From assembly GCA_019671135.1 (NCBI GenBank), contig JAHRHY010000015.1, forward strand, positions 1,178,001 through 1,242,000: a stretch of 64,000 nucleotides of DNA, written 5' to 3'. This stretch comes from Linnemannia hyalina (taxonomy: Eukaryota; Mortierellomycota; Mortierellomycetes; Mortierellales; Mortierellaceae). Positions 11,980-22,900 of the stretch are shown one piece after another; the stretch's first letter is position 1; the number at the start of each line of letters is the position of its first letter. The position numbers were made by a program, and so were the translations under genes. Under the pieces are notes generated by a model. The model searched no databases, was not told the DNA's origin, and saw only the letters and a list, made by a program, of their open reading frames with translations.

Positions 11980-13761
11980 ATGCCGGACGAGTACAAACGA
12001 AGCGGCGCCGCATTAACCCGCAACGAGATCTGCATCCTCGTCCACGTCTACCGGTACATCATCGGCGTCGGACCCGCCCACGAACTCGCCAACGGCGGCG
12101 GCGGCGGCGGGCCCCAAAACAACAATTCTGGCGCCTCCGATTCCGATTCCGAAAACAACACAACACCACCCCCACCCCCACCACCACACCGCGGCCGCGG
12201 CCGCCGCCGTAGCAGCAATAGCGCCGCCGCACCCCCAAAACGAGATCCGAAACGCAACCCCCGCCTGATGCTAGCCCTCATAACTGGGGTAGGAGCCTCA
12301 TCCGCGCAAAAGGCCATCTCCCTCTACAAATCGGGTCAAGCCCCCCGAGAAACCACCGAAAAGTTGGGTCGGCCGAAACTATCTGTCCCCGAAAGGACTT
12401 CGAATGCGATTCGACAGATTATAGTGACGGCGGTGGAACAAGGAGCGCCGGTGGGGACTCCAGAGATAAAGAGACGGTTGGTCGAAGAGTATGGTTTGGA
12501 GTTTGCGAAATCGACCTTGGTGAGGTATATTAAACATTTGGGACATGTTAGTGGAGAGGGTGGGAAGGTTTGGTATCCGGGGAATGAGCGGTATCAGCCG
12601 GAGGGTGGTGCTGAGGAAGCTGGAGGTGCAGGAGGAAGAGGAGGGAGGAGAGGGAAAAGTCGGACAGGCGAGTTTAGAGGAAGGACGCCGGCAGTAGGAG
12701 CAGCAAGAGCAGCAGGAGCGCAGGCTGGTGAGGCAGAGCTGGAGTACCGGGAACAGGACGCAGAAGGACAGAATGATTACTATGAAGGTCAAGAAGGCTA
12801 CGAGGGGTATGAAGGCCAGGAAGAGTACGACTACGAGGGCTATGAAGGCCATGAAGGGTACGAGGGCTATGAAGGCTATGAAGGATACGAGGGTTACGAA
12901 GGCTACGAAGGCTACGAAGGTTACGAAGGTTATGAGGACCAAGAAGGATACGAGGGCCAAGAAGGATATGAAGGCTATGAGGGCTACGAAGGAGAGGAAG
13001 GGTACGAGGGTTATGAAGGCGAGGAGGGCTATGAGGGCTACGAAGGAGAGAATGGTGCACCGGAGGCACAAGACATCGAACAACAACAACCCGACCAAGA
13101 CGCCCAGGACCAACAACCCAGGGAGGCAGCAGTACAACAGCCTAATCAGCAATTCACTCACATTGGCCGTACGCGGTCCAATGGTCAACATGCTCAAGAT
13201 CAGCACGACCAGACCACTCCCCAACCTGCGGAGGATATTCCGGAAGTGTTTTATGAGGATGAGGTCCAAGATGCGTTGATGGACGAGCTGGAGGGTGAGC
13301 TTCAGCGGGAATTGGAGGATCAGCGGTATAGCCATGATCCCGAGTTTATGGACGACGACACGCAATTACCTGAACCAGAGCTTCCACCAGCACCAACACC
13401 TGTCGCCCACACCGCGCCAAGGAGTCAGGTAGATTTCGATCGACAGCAACAGGAAGATGATGACAATCTTCCAGATTTCCGGGACAACAATGCTGCATTC
13501 GATGTTGCAAGGCGGTCAACTCGATCTGTCACAGCTGCAGCGACGTTCACAATCCCAACCGATGCCCCGGTCACGGTACCGCAGAAGCGACGAAGTCTTC
13601 GCACACATGTTGGGTTGGCCGCTCCACCACCACCATCAGTGGAAGGAGGTCCTGGAAGTGGATTTCCAGCTGCGTTGGTATTCGGTGAGCACAGCCCTGA
13701 TCACCTGCAGGTCCAGGATGCCATTATTCAACTGCAGGAGGATGCTCGCCATCGTCCGTGA
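11980..13761 (+). CDS. Transposase-type HTH protein with long Glu-Gly-Tyr repeat
   Basis: Single-exon frame of 593 residues from the ATG at 11980. The frame is open upstream to 11812, but that part is low-complexity leader and the preceding DNA is CA-rich 5'UTR-like. Residues about 110-190 look like the helix-turn-helix pair of Tc1/IS630-type transposases: a GRPKLS hinge, then STLVRYIKHLGHVSGEG at the end of the second helix bundle. No DDE catalytic domain follows. Residues about 268-358 are an acidic tandem array of GYE/EGYEGYEG units. The C-terminal third is Gln- and acid-rich, then Pro-rich. The N-terminal section has poly-Gly, poly-Pro and RGRGRR stretches. It is probably a nuclear DNA-binding protein derived from a transposase N-terminus; this is inference. 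AATAAA lies 21 bases past the stop. Confidence 0.6.
   Translation: MPDEYKRSGAALTRNEICILVHVYRYIIGVGPAHELANGGGGGGPQNNNSGASDSDSENNTTPPPPPPPHRGRGRRRSSNSAAAPPKRDPKRNPRLMLALITGVGASSAQKAISLYKSGQAPRETTEKLGRPKLSVPERTSNAIRQIIVTAVEQGAPVGTPEIKRRLVEEYGLEFAKSTLVRYIKHLGHVSGEGGKVWYPGNERYQPEGGAEEAGGAGGRGGRRGKSRTGEFRGRTPAVGAARAAGAQAGEAELEYREQDAEGQNDYYEGQEGYEGYEGQEEYDYEGYEGHEGYEGYEGYEGYEGYEGYEGYEGYEGYEDQEGYEGQEGYEGYEGYEGEEGYEGYEGEEGYEGYEGENGAPEAQDIEQQQPDQDAQDQQPREAAVQQPNQQFTHIGRTRSNGQHAQDQHDQTTPQPAEDIPEVFYEDEVQDALMDELEGELQRELEDQRYSHDPEFMDDDTQLPEPELPPAPTPVAHTAPRSQVDFDRQQQEDDDNLPDFRDNNAAFDVARRSTRSVTAAATFTIPTDAPVTVPQKRRSLRTHVGLAAPPPPSVEGGPGSGFPAALVFGEHSPDHLQVQDAIIQLQEDARHRP
12787..13053 (+). repeat. Tandem GAA-GGN-TAY coding repeat (Glu-Gly-Tyr array)
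   Basis: About 30 imperfect 9-bp units encode Glu-Gly-Tyr, with occasional Gln, Asp or His replacements. Third-position changes are frequent (TAC/TAT, GGC/GGT/GGG), so the array has aged while keeping its protein sequence. It lies inside the HTH protein. The long reverse-strand open frame over the same bases is a by-product of the repeat. Confidence 0.85.
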
Positions 13762-13781
13762 TTCGATTCATTGACGCGTCA

Positions 13782-13787
13782 AATAAA
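13782..13787 (+). terminator. Poly(A) signal of the HTH-EGY gene
   Basis: AATAAA 21 bases after the TGA at 13759-13761, in the short gap before the convergent gene that ends at 14007. Confidence 0.5.
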
Positions 13788-14006
13788 CGCAAGATGATTT
13801 AGCTCCTATTGTACGAGATCGCTTCTTCGAGAGTTTCTGTAAGTCTGAATTCTTTTGACCGCTTGCAAATACAACAACTAGAAAGCCTTCTGTTTGCTCG
13901 CAAGAGCACACGTCAACAAAGGTAAAAGGACGAAAAAAAGGAATGAGAAAATGCTTTAATGCGAAAAGGTGAAATAAAAGGTTGAGCTGGACGCTGGAGA
14001 TGAAAA

Positions 14007-15040
14007 CTAAATATCATGGAACTCGTCGATATGGTGTTTAGCCCGCATGTGCAAAGAGTTGACGAGCAACCATTCCGTAAGGTTGTTTTTCACGGGGATC
14101 CAAGGCCTCTCATCCTCTGCTACTGGTGATGTTGGTGCTGTTGTTGTGGTATCCTGCGAGTCTTCGTTTTCCAAAGGTTCCTGAGTCTTGTACTTGGTAT
14201 CATACAAGTATGGTACCAACATTGGCGTCTCCGTGCTATCCGTGAACAACAGGACCTATGTCACACATACCCCCCACAAAAAAACAATGTGAATCTTAAT
14301 TTTAGTATCCCCGGTCAATTAAGGCAATGTATGCCTGCCCATTTGCGAAGAAAAAGCTGATCGTCATATCCACATGAAAGCAAAAAAAAAAAAAAAAAGT
14401 GAGGGCTGGTGGGCACATACATTAACGTATTCAAAGTTCTCCTTGTGGGGGTAAGGAACGCCGGGGGAGACCATGATCTGTTGGACTTTTTTAAAGTCGG
14501 TCTTGGAGTCGATTTCGATCCTGTTGATCCCCAGGGGCTTCTTCCTCGAGAGGTCGACCACAATTCCAAAGTTCCTGACCTTCAGAGACTCAATTGCTGT
14601 TCCTGTCGCCCTTATCCTCGCCTATGAATGAATTTCATGTAAAAAAATGCAGTAAAAAAAAATATTAGGAAAGGTGATCAATTGAATGTTCATCCCCGTC
14701 AAAGAACCAGAAGCGATCCTAGTCTCCCGAACAAAGTGGAAGAGTGTAACATAAAAAAAAAAATGGGGGGGGGGGTAAGACGTACGACTTCCAGATCAAC
14801 ATTCTCTTTGATCCAGGCTTTGGCATCCTGACTCTCCTGATCGACTTCCATGCTAACGGTCGCATCGCCAGTCTCGTTCTCGGGGTCGAGCACCTGAGGT
14901 GCCTCCTCGAGGGCGTCAGGGTTGGAAGCCGCTGCTGCGGCTGCGGCGGCTTCTGCTTGTGCCTTCTTGGCGGCGGCGGCTGTGCGTCCTGCTCCTGGGG
15001 GGAGCTTCTTTCCTCCTCTGCGGATTCTTGGTGGTGCCAT
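14007..15040 (-). CDS. Unrecognised 3-exon protein
   Basis: I read exons 15040-14786, 14621-14421 and 14255-14007. They join in phase across GT-AG introns into 234 residues. The start MAPPRIRRGGKKLPPG is basic, followed by an Ala-rich run, then an acidic linker. Residues about 75-180 look like a folded domain (DAKAWIKENVDLEVARIRATG, then NFGIVVDLSRKKPLGINRIE and FEYVNVLLFTDSTETPMLVPYLYD). An acidic TTTTAP linker and a conserved-looking C-terminus, WLLVNSLHMRAKHHIDEF, complete it. I do not recognise the family. The stop is 246 bp from the end of the convergent HTH-EGY gene, and ERO1 lies upstream on the same strand with a 200 bp gap. Confidence 0.6.
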
Positions 15041-15239
15041 TGTTCTGTGGGTTGTGGGTGATTGGGAGGTGATGATGTGTTAAAGCAAGTGATGGACAAG
15101 AAGTGAAGTGAGAGGCACATTTTTTCCAATGTTTGTAGGTGTGTGACTGTTTTATGTAAAGGTGCGAGTTGGTGGCGTAAATTATGGTTGAACACTTTTT
15201 TATTTTTTATTAGAGGAGGGGGGGAAAGAAGTGCGTTTC

Positions 15240-18200
15240 TTACTCGTCCTCGTGAGTGGAGTAGGTAGCTTGAGAACTCACTTTTGAAGACCCTTTGGCC
15301 TTCTTCTGGGTATGATGTTGGGTATGATGTTGACTCTGTTGCTGACCACTATGATGACCTCCCGATAACTTCTTCGCATCGCCACTGAAAAAGGTACCCA
15401 GGGGATGACGACTGAAATTAAGGATCTTCTCTTTCAACGTCGCACTCAGCCCCTGAGGAAACTCAACCCACGATGAAGAAGATCCATCTTGATTCTTGTC
15501 CTTGGGTGGCTCAGCAGCCAAAATGGCATGGGTATCCTTGAAGAGTCCCGCAATATAGGCCTGAATCGGCGAAGGGTCTTCTTCCTGATGTGTTGGTGGA
15601 GAGGGTTTAGAGGGTGGAGTAGGGGTGGAGGGCATAGGAAGGCCATGCTGTTCCATGTACAATGTCCTGAACCGGGCAATCGATGCAACGCTCTCAGAGA
15701 CGCGGTTGAGGGTATTGAATAGCGCCACGATCTCTGTCCTCTGCAACAAGTTTGGGTGCTTGATTGGGCTATCGTTCCCAAACATACAGAAAGGTACATA
15801 AATATTAGTAACAAAGATAACAAAACATGCCGACATTGACAACTTTGAAAACAAAACCAAAAAAAAAACACAAACGCGCGAGACTGGTATAACTTAACAC
15901 ACTTACTTGAGATGCTCATCGTTGTAGGAGAATAGAACCTTCAATGCAGTGCCCAACCCCGAAGTCTGAACTTTCCCCCAAAGCCGACACTTCTCACAGC
16001 CAACACAGTCCATGATCTTTGTAATATTCCTGAAATGGTCGCGGAATTCGAGTTTCAATGCCTGGGCGCCAGGACCGACAAACATGGCCTTTTCGTCAAA
16101 GATTGCAGGGGATTTGTTCGACACCTCTATCAGCTTGTCCACCATCGCCTAAAAGCATCGCAAAAGAAAGCATAAGACAGTGTTAGGAATACACATCCTG
16201 TACGAGTTGCTGTCATAACTGCAGTTGTAAACAGATGGAGAATAACTAACCTTGACTTTGGTGTCCTCGTCGGGGTTACCGGTACAGAATTCATAGTCGC
16301 GGAGGTACCCTGAGAGCTTGGTCACGGCGCGGACCAAAATAGAGTAGTCGAAAAATATGTTTTCCAGTCTATCCGGGTGTGCGCCCACCCTAGACACAAA
16401 GCATTCCAAGTTTGGGCCCTAATTATATATAAGCGCACAGAGGAAGACGCGGTCAGTTCGTTTCTGGGACTGGAGGTGCTTATCTTCGCAGTGAGTGAAA
16501 ATACTACCACAAGAGCGGTACTCACCCAGACGCCGGAGGTTTGGTTAAAGTACTCGTCGCAGATGTGGATAGAGATGGAGGCATGGAGTCCGGAGATCAT
16601 CCGGTAAAAGACCCGCTTTTCCAGACACATCTCTTCTTCCTGCGCGACCGCTCCTGCAGCCAACGGGTTCATCGCGGGGTCAACAAACGGCGACGTGTCA
16701 TCTCCTAATCCTGCTCCTTGTTTCGGCTTATCCTGGTGTCCTTGTCCATGTCCAGTATGACCAACCTCAAGCGACAGCGGGTTCTGCGCAAATGAAATGC
16801 CGGACACAGCAGCATTTTGAACAGTCTCCGCTAAATCCTCCTCGAACGCTTCCCGATCCAACGAACATTGCTCACAATCAGCAGCCTGCTGCATCTTTTG
16901 AGCAACATTGAAACAGTTCTCGTTGTAGATCGCGTCCCAAACTTTGGCGGCTGAAGGGCCTGAGTATCCTGTGAACCGTTCTGGGTTCTCCATCAAGTCG
17001 ACGTAGACACCCTCTGATATTGCTTCATCGTCTACTTGACAAAAGTCTTGGTCTTTCAGGTTGCAGCTTTGGAATGGTTGGAAGTGCTATTAGGATGGAA
17101 GGGGTGGGTTGACGGGTTTATGTATAAGAGCGGTTAAAATGTTGTTTGGTAGGTTGTTTTTGTTTAGTCATCAGATTGCTTGGACCCTTTTTCCTCGAAA
17201 GAGCGAAAGGGCTATGTGTGATAGGATACAATCCAGCCAGTCATACCTTGCCACCCATGGGTGACGAAATTGCGCCGAGAGCCGCACTCGTCCATTCCTC
17301 AGGGATAGTTTTCTAGGAACATGCACAAAAGGACAATCGTAAAGTTTATCAGTTGTCTATTCACCTCTCTCTCACACACTGTTTTCACCGAGAGAAATCA
17401 AGGTTAGGCTGAAGGCTTCGAGAGAAAATATGACGGTATAGTCAGAAAAGTACCTCATCAACAACGGCAACACCACAGTCCTTGTTCATACAGAGGTGGT
17501 TTTCTGTCCAGAAGGGACAGGTGCCATACAAGTTCAGCTAACATGGTTTGTTTGAAGGAAAAGGGACAATTGGTTAGAGCCCAATAATGTAGGGAATATT
17601 AATTATCGATAATTGAGTCTAGAGCAGATCAATTGGAAGAAGGAGAAGAAAAGTAGGCTGCGCGTGTGTATGTCCATTGGTTACCTTGTAGAACTTGAAG
17701 TACTTTTGCTGGACAAGGTTATCAAGAAGGCCTCTCATCTCCAGATTGATGGCCTCTACGGCGTCATAGTCACAGAGCGAGTTTTCGATCTGCATCGATT
17801 GCTATGGCAGCATGAAAGGGGAGGGAGCAGGGGTCGGGAAAATAGAAGACCGTTCAGTGAACAACGACTAAACAGTAGGGGCTGAACAACGGCAAAAACA
17901 ACATCGACCCTCCTTTGTCTCCCCCTTTTCTCACACTCTCTGGCGCGAAGAAGGGACGAAAGGGAGATGGCCTTCCTCACTTTTTTGGTTTGCATTTGTC
18001 ATCTGCGATTCGTTATTTACTCACTCGACACTGTCCAGCCTTGTGTGTTGAATGGTCATGCTCCAGTGAACCACCTGTCATTGTCGTCGTCGTAGTCGTA
18101 GTCGATGTAGCGGCAGCATTAGCGGCTGTTCTGGTCGTCGTAGGGGTCGTAGAAGCCGTTCCTGCCGATTCTTTTAGTGGTTGTTGTTGAGGGTGAATGA

Positions 18201-18519
18201 GGTGTTCTATGAAGTAGGGGACTTTGACCATCTTGGCAGGTCGTTTTGGTTTTGTTTGTTCGCTGCCATTAGGGAGACCGAGGAGATGAGGGGTGTTGGG
18301 TGGAGGGTTGAAGAGGCCGTTGAAGGGGTCGTGTCGAGGAGCAGCTGGTGAACGTGGGTGGTTGTGTTGTAGTTGTGTGGGTGCGTTTGTTGCAGTTGTT
18401 GACGAAAGAGAAAGACAGACGAGGCCGAGGAGAAGGGAAGTAAGTTTCCAAGAGGAGGAAGAAGAGGAGGAGGGGTAACTCCTGTTGGAGGAAGGGTGTG
18501 TTTTTGAGGGGTATAGCAT
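15240..18519 (-). CDS. ERO1: Endoplasmic reticulum oxidoreductin 1 (Ero1)
   Basis: FAD-dependent thiol oxidase that re-oxidises protein disulfide isomerase in the ER lumen. I read 8 exons: 18519-18025, 17789-17685, 17537-17454, 17312-17247, 17086-16526, 16418-16251, 16148-15907, 15768-15240. All junctions are phase-consistent, giving 749 residues. A hydrophobic segment near residues 24-45 ([18 protein letters not shown]) fits a signal sequence or anchor. Conserved blocks are [41 protein letters not shown] and the flavin-proximal [12 protein letters not shown], whose CXXCXXC holds the active-site pair. The N-terminal region before the first conserved Cys is long and Ser/Thr-rich (about 160 residues), and the C-terminal tail is low-complexity, so the protein is longer than yeast Ero1 (563). 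The catalytic core looks complete. Confidence 0.92.
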
Positions 18520-19968
18520 TCAGTGTAGAAGGGGGGGGGGATTCGAATACAGAGGAGGAGGAGTTATGTAGGATGGTAATAATGGGTGATAAAAAGACAA
18601 GATTGACAAAGACAAGAGACAAAGACAGGAGACAAAGACAATGATCAATTTTATGAAGGAGCCGTTTCATTTCCAGGCACACACATCTCACACAAAGAGA
18701 GACTGGGCCAATGAGAGAACGCCCTGTTGTGGATTCCCCCACGCCTCTTTTCTCTTCTTGACTTCATGATGACTGTACACTGCACTGTGTACGTACAGTG
18801 CCCTAGGAGGAGCATCGAGAACAAGTCGAGTGGTACCAGATTAATAATCCATCCGCGCAGAAGACATAGCTTGGACCTGTATCCGTCATTCTGTCTACAT
18901 ATCCGTCATTCTGTCTACAGGCAAGGGTTGCCTCTTTGGCTGTTGTTGTTCAAACGACTCGACCAAGACAGGAGGGTGATATTTGCGCCTTCCTCAGACT
19001 GTTGTCGCTCCTGCTGTTGGCAAATAAGAATGAGGATTGGCGATTCCGCCTATTCAATTGGTTGTTCTATCCCTTCTTTTTTATCCACGCTATAATCGTG
19101 CTGTACTAGTATGGTGTCCGGTTTGGCACTCTGACCGACGATAATGCGAGCGTGCACAGGCATTCATTCCCCTTGCGGCCAAGACCAGGTATAAAAAAAG
19201 AATAGTCATCCGATTTTGTGCGAGGAAAAGGAGTGTTGTTCGACCATGGATGTCCCTCATCAATGTTAATACCGTTACCGTTGCAGGCTCGAGTGGAGTG
19301 GCAAGAAGGAAGAAGAAGGACAACGACAAACAAAGAGTCCAAAAGAGAACATTGCATGCAACACACATACACACTGTGTTTTTTGTTTGTTTTGTTTTGT
19401 GTGTGTGTGGGTGCTGAGCGTTTGCCAATCCCTTACATTTTTTTTCTTGCATACACACACACACACACACACAACAAGACAGCGGAAGACGATTGCTCTC
19501 TTGACTCCCTCAACTCGCCTTGGTTTTTTTTGTTTGTTTTCATTGCTTACTCTCTTTACCCTCTCCGCACTGCCCTTGTTCTCCTTCCTTCTTCCCTCCC
19601 TACCTCCTTTCTACTCACCCGCTGCTCCCTCTCTTCTCTCTTTCCTCCCTCCTTTGTACCTTCTTACTCCACCTTTTACCCTCAAATTCTCCTTCTTTCA
19701 TCCTCTTCCTCCTCCCTCTCCTCCCCCTCTACCTTCACCTCACCTTTTTCCTGCAACCCGCGTCATCATCCCCTTCCTTCTTGCTCCACTCACTCCTTTC
19801 ATCATCCTTCCTCCGTTCCCTTTCATCACTCACTCGCTCTCACTCACTCATCACCACCACCATCCTTACACCGGTCGCGCTAACCTTCAAGGGTTGAGCT
19901 GAGCCCCACCTCTCCCTCTTCCACTCTCCACCCTATTCCCCTCCTTCCCTACCTCTCACACATACACC
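18520..19968. other. Divergent promoter region between ERO1 and the RasGEF gene
   Basis: No gene is supported. The left part is the ERO1 upstream region, with repeated GACAAAGACA motifs near 18598-18640 and a duplicated CATATCCGTCATTCTGTCTACA near 18880-18920. The right part has a CA microsatellite at about 19451-19473 and then nearly 400 bp of strongly C/T-rich DNA directly before the RasGEF ATG, a common promoter style in this window. Confidence 0.55.
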
Positions 19969-22900
19969 ATGGCACCTCAGACACCACAAACTCCCCCACT
20001 GGCACCCGCCAATGGTTTTTCCTCCTCCACAATATCAACAACAACAACAACAACAACAACGAACGACGTAACCGACCAACAGCAACAAACAACAGGCAGC
20101 CCTCAGACCCTTCAGGAATCAGACACCGTCATCATCGTCCGCGCACTCTACCCCTATGTCTCCGAGGACCCCAACACCATCTCACTCTCCTTCGAGGCCG
20201 ATGATCTGATCCAGGTCGTCACCCAGCTCGACTCTGGATGGTGGTATGGCTTCTGCAACCAGGCCCGAGGTTGGTTTCCCTCAAACTTTGTCGAGGAGAT
20301 CACCCAGTCCGACCTCGAGGACGACTCCGAGGAAGGCGACGAGGACGGAGGCGACAACAACGTCAACACCAAGGAAGTGCACGACCATGACCATGACCAT
20401 GATACCAACAGCCAACATGCCCATGTTCTCGAGCACGACCTCGACGACCAAGACGCAACTGACTCGGACGAGGAAACGGTAAGTCTACCTTTTCCTCTCT
20501 CTCTCCCTCCCCTCTCACTCTGGCAACTGTGCCATGCCTCACATCCGAACATGCATATATCCTTCCCCCACTCTTTCCACGCTGTCCACCCCTCCACGCC
20601 TCCCCCCTATGCCACAACTCTCTTTCTCCCTCTCACTCTCGCCCCGTCCCTTGCCATCTACAGCTGTTTGCTGCTTGGACCAGTCCGTTCCCTTCCTTTC
20701 TCCCCCTTTCTCCCCTTTTTACATTTTTTTTATTCCTTGGGCACATTCGAGATCCATTCCAACTCGTGAGCAACGTCCCCAGAAACGAGAAGGGATACAG
20801 AACACAGGACAGAGCAACATGCCAAAAACAAGCATCAAACACTCCCAACGCACATTTTCTCCTTGTCCTCGTTCAATGTGGTTGCCCCCCTCTTTTTCCG
20901 TGCACACAAAACCAAAGAAGAGAAAATGAACGGCTCCACATTGCTGTCTTCTGCCCCTACGATCGGACATGTTGGAGATACGTTCACAACCAGACCTCCG
21001 TTTCTCGGTCGGTCTTGTCTGAGAGTTATTTAACAGTTCAAACCCACTAACCGTCTTCCTGGGTCTTTTTCTTCTTCCTCTTCGTCGTTATCTTATCTGT
21101 CTTCTAATTGCCCATTTGATGACCACAACAGTCAAACGACGACCTATGGTTGCCCCAGACAACTGCCGATGGCCAACTCTACTACTTCAATACCCGGACC
21201 GGAGACTCTTCCTGGTCCATCCCAACTCCGGCCCTCAGCAAGAGGACGACAACACCAGCAACAAATGTACAGCAACAAGACTCAAAAGATAGCGCATCTT
21301 CCACCACTCCTCTGGCTCCGCCCTCCCGTCCGAACCATCACCGCAATGGTAAAGTTATTATCTCGTCCTCCTTTTCATTCATTTCCCCGTTCTCGTATGT
21401 CCGATGGCCCCATGTTCATACTTTTTAATTGAAACTATCGTACGAGTCCTTGTTGTTCATTGCGGCAATGTGATCGGCTGAATAGACAACTCAATAATAG
21501 CACACTGTAATCCCCACTTTTTATGGACGCGTTCCTTTTTCCTCTTTTTTTATGCGTTTCTTTTATCGCAACCTTGTACCATGTACCCTGATACGACACC
21601 GACATGGTTGGTTTGTATGAACAAAAAAACACTCGCATAACACCACCGCATGCAAATGGCTGACCTAAGAAAGTTTTCTCTTTTTCCTCTACTTGCTCAA
21701 CAAAAAAAATCATACCCAATCGGATACTAGACTCCAACGGTGCTTCTGTTCCTCACACCAATGAAGATCATCGGTCAACCTCCTCCAGGCGTAGCATTGC
21801 TGCCTCTATCAGCAGCTCAACGCTCTCGGGCTCGGACACCATCAAGGACAGCATGACGCATGACCAACTGCGCCAAAACGGTGGGAGTAATGGCCAGGTC
21901 ACTGCGAGTTCTCGCGCAATGGGGTCCGCTCAGGAACTGACCGGAACTGAAAGTCACACGGGATCCAGTCGTTCTAGTTCATGGCAGGCGTCTGCTGTAC
22001 CGGTAAGTTTACTCTCTAGAACAAAGCAAGCATATGTTGCTATACAACCCAACACGCATTACTCCGGCACCAATTGGACTCAAAACACCAGGGCAGGAAG
22101 GGATCATGACGAAAGAAAATGAAAGGAGCTTGAGCCACAATCAGAGGGAGAGGAAAGGTATGGATGAATGATGATACAACTGGGAGGGATGGGTTATTTT
22201 CAACAACCGCACAGACGGAAAGGGAAAAAGCAAAAAAAAAAACAAGAGCACAAAACATACACACAGAGAGAGATGGAGCGGACATGAGACTTTTTTTTCT
22301 CTGTTCATTGTGCACTAAAGGCCTCTTGAATGGCGTCAATTGTGGTCGGTGGGTGTGATTGAAAAAAGCCTACAAGATGGGCAAAAGCGCGCTCAAGTAA
22401 AAGATTGCAACCAGCATTGATAACAGCCTACGAAAAAGGTGGAGGAGTGCAATCCTACACAGAGGTGAATGTCGTTTGCTGGCAATTACGATGACGATTT
22501 TGTCGCCTGCAGAACCAATTGTCATCAAAAACATAAGGACAAAGAGGACAAAAGGGATAAAGAAGCCAAAAGGGACAAAGGGAGTGAAAATCGGGGCTCA
22601 CAGACACACAGGCATACTATTTTTTTTTTTTTCGTTTTCATCTTCATCTTCCCTTCTTCCAGCCCTTTCGGTTCTCTTTCATTTTCTTCCCGCACCCGTC
22701 CCAGTGACTTACACCGCATATTTTCCCGGTGTCCCTTTTCATTTCTTGCCATCGCGCGCGCGTTCTAGACCAGAGTCGGCTCTCCCCATTCACAAGACGG
22801 ACTTTTGAATCACACCCAGACCTCCTCCGCGGCCCACGTCCGTAAACCTTCCTCCACAGGAGCCCCAGGCGTCGGTGATTCTGCCGAAGGTCTGCCACCA

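Noticed and set aside
12379..13365. 328-codon minus-strand frame opposite the HTH-EGY gene
   Set aside because: It is the shadow of the Glu-Gly-Tyr repeat: the reverse complement of a 9-bp repeat without stops stays open. The plus-strand protein has clear domain structure.
19218..19902. Overlapping long frames of 125-221 codons before the RasGEF gene
   Set aside because: They translate a CT-rich promoter tract into Ser/Leu/Pro runs in three frames at once, a composition effect.
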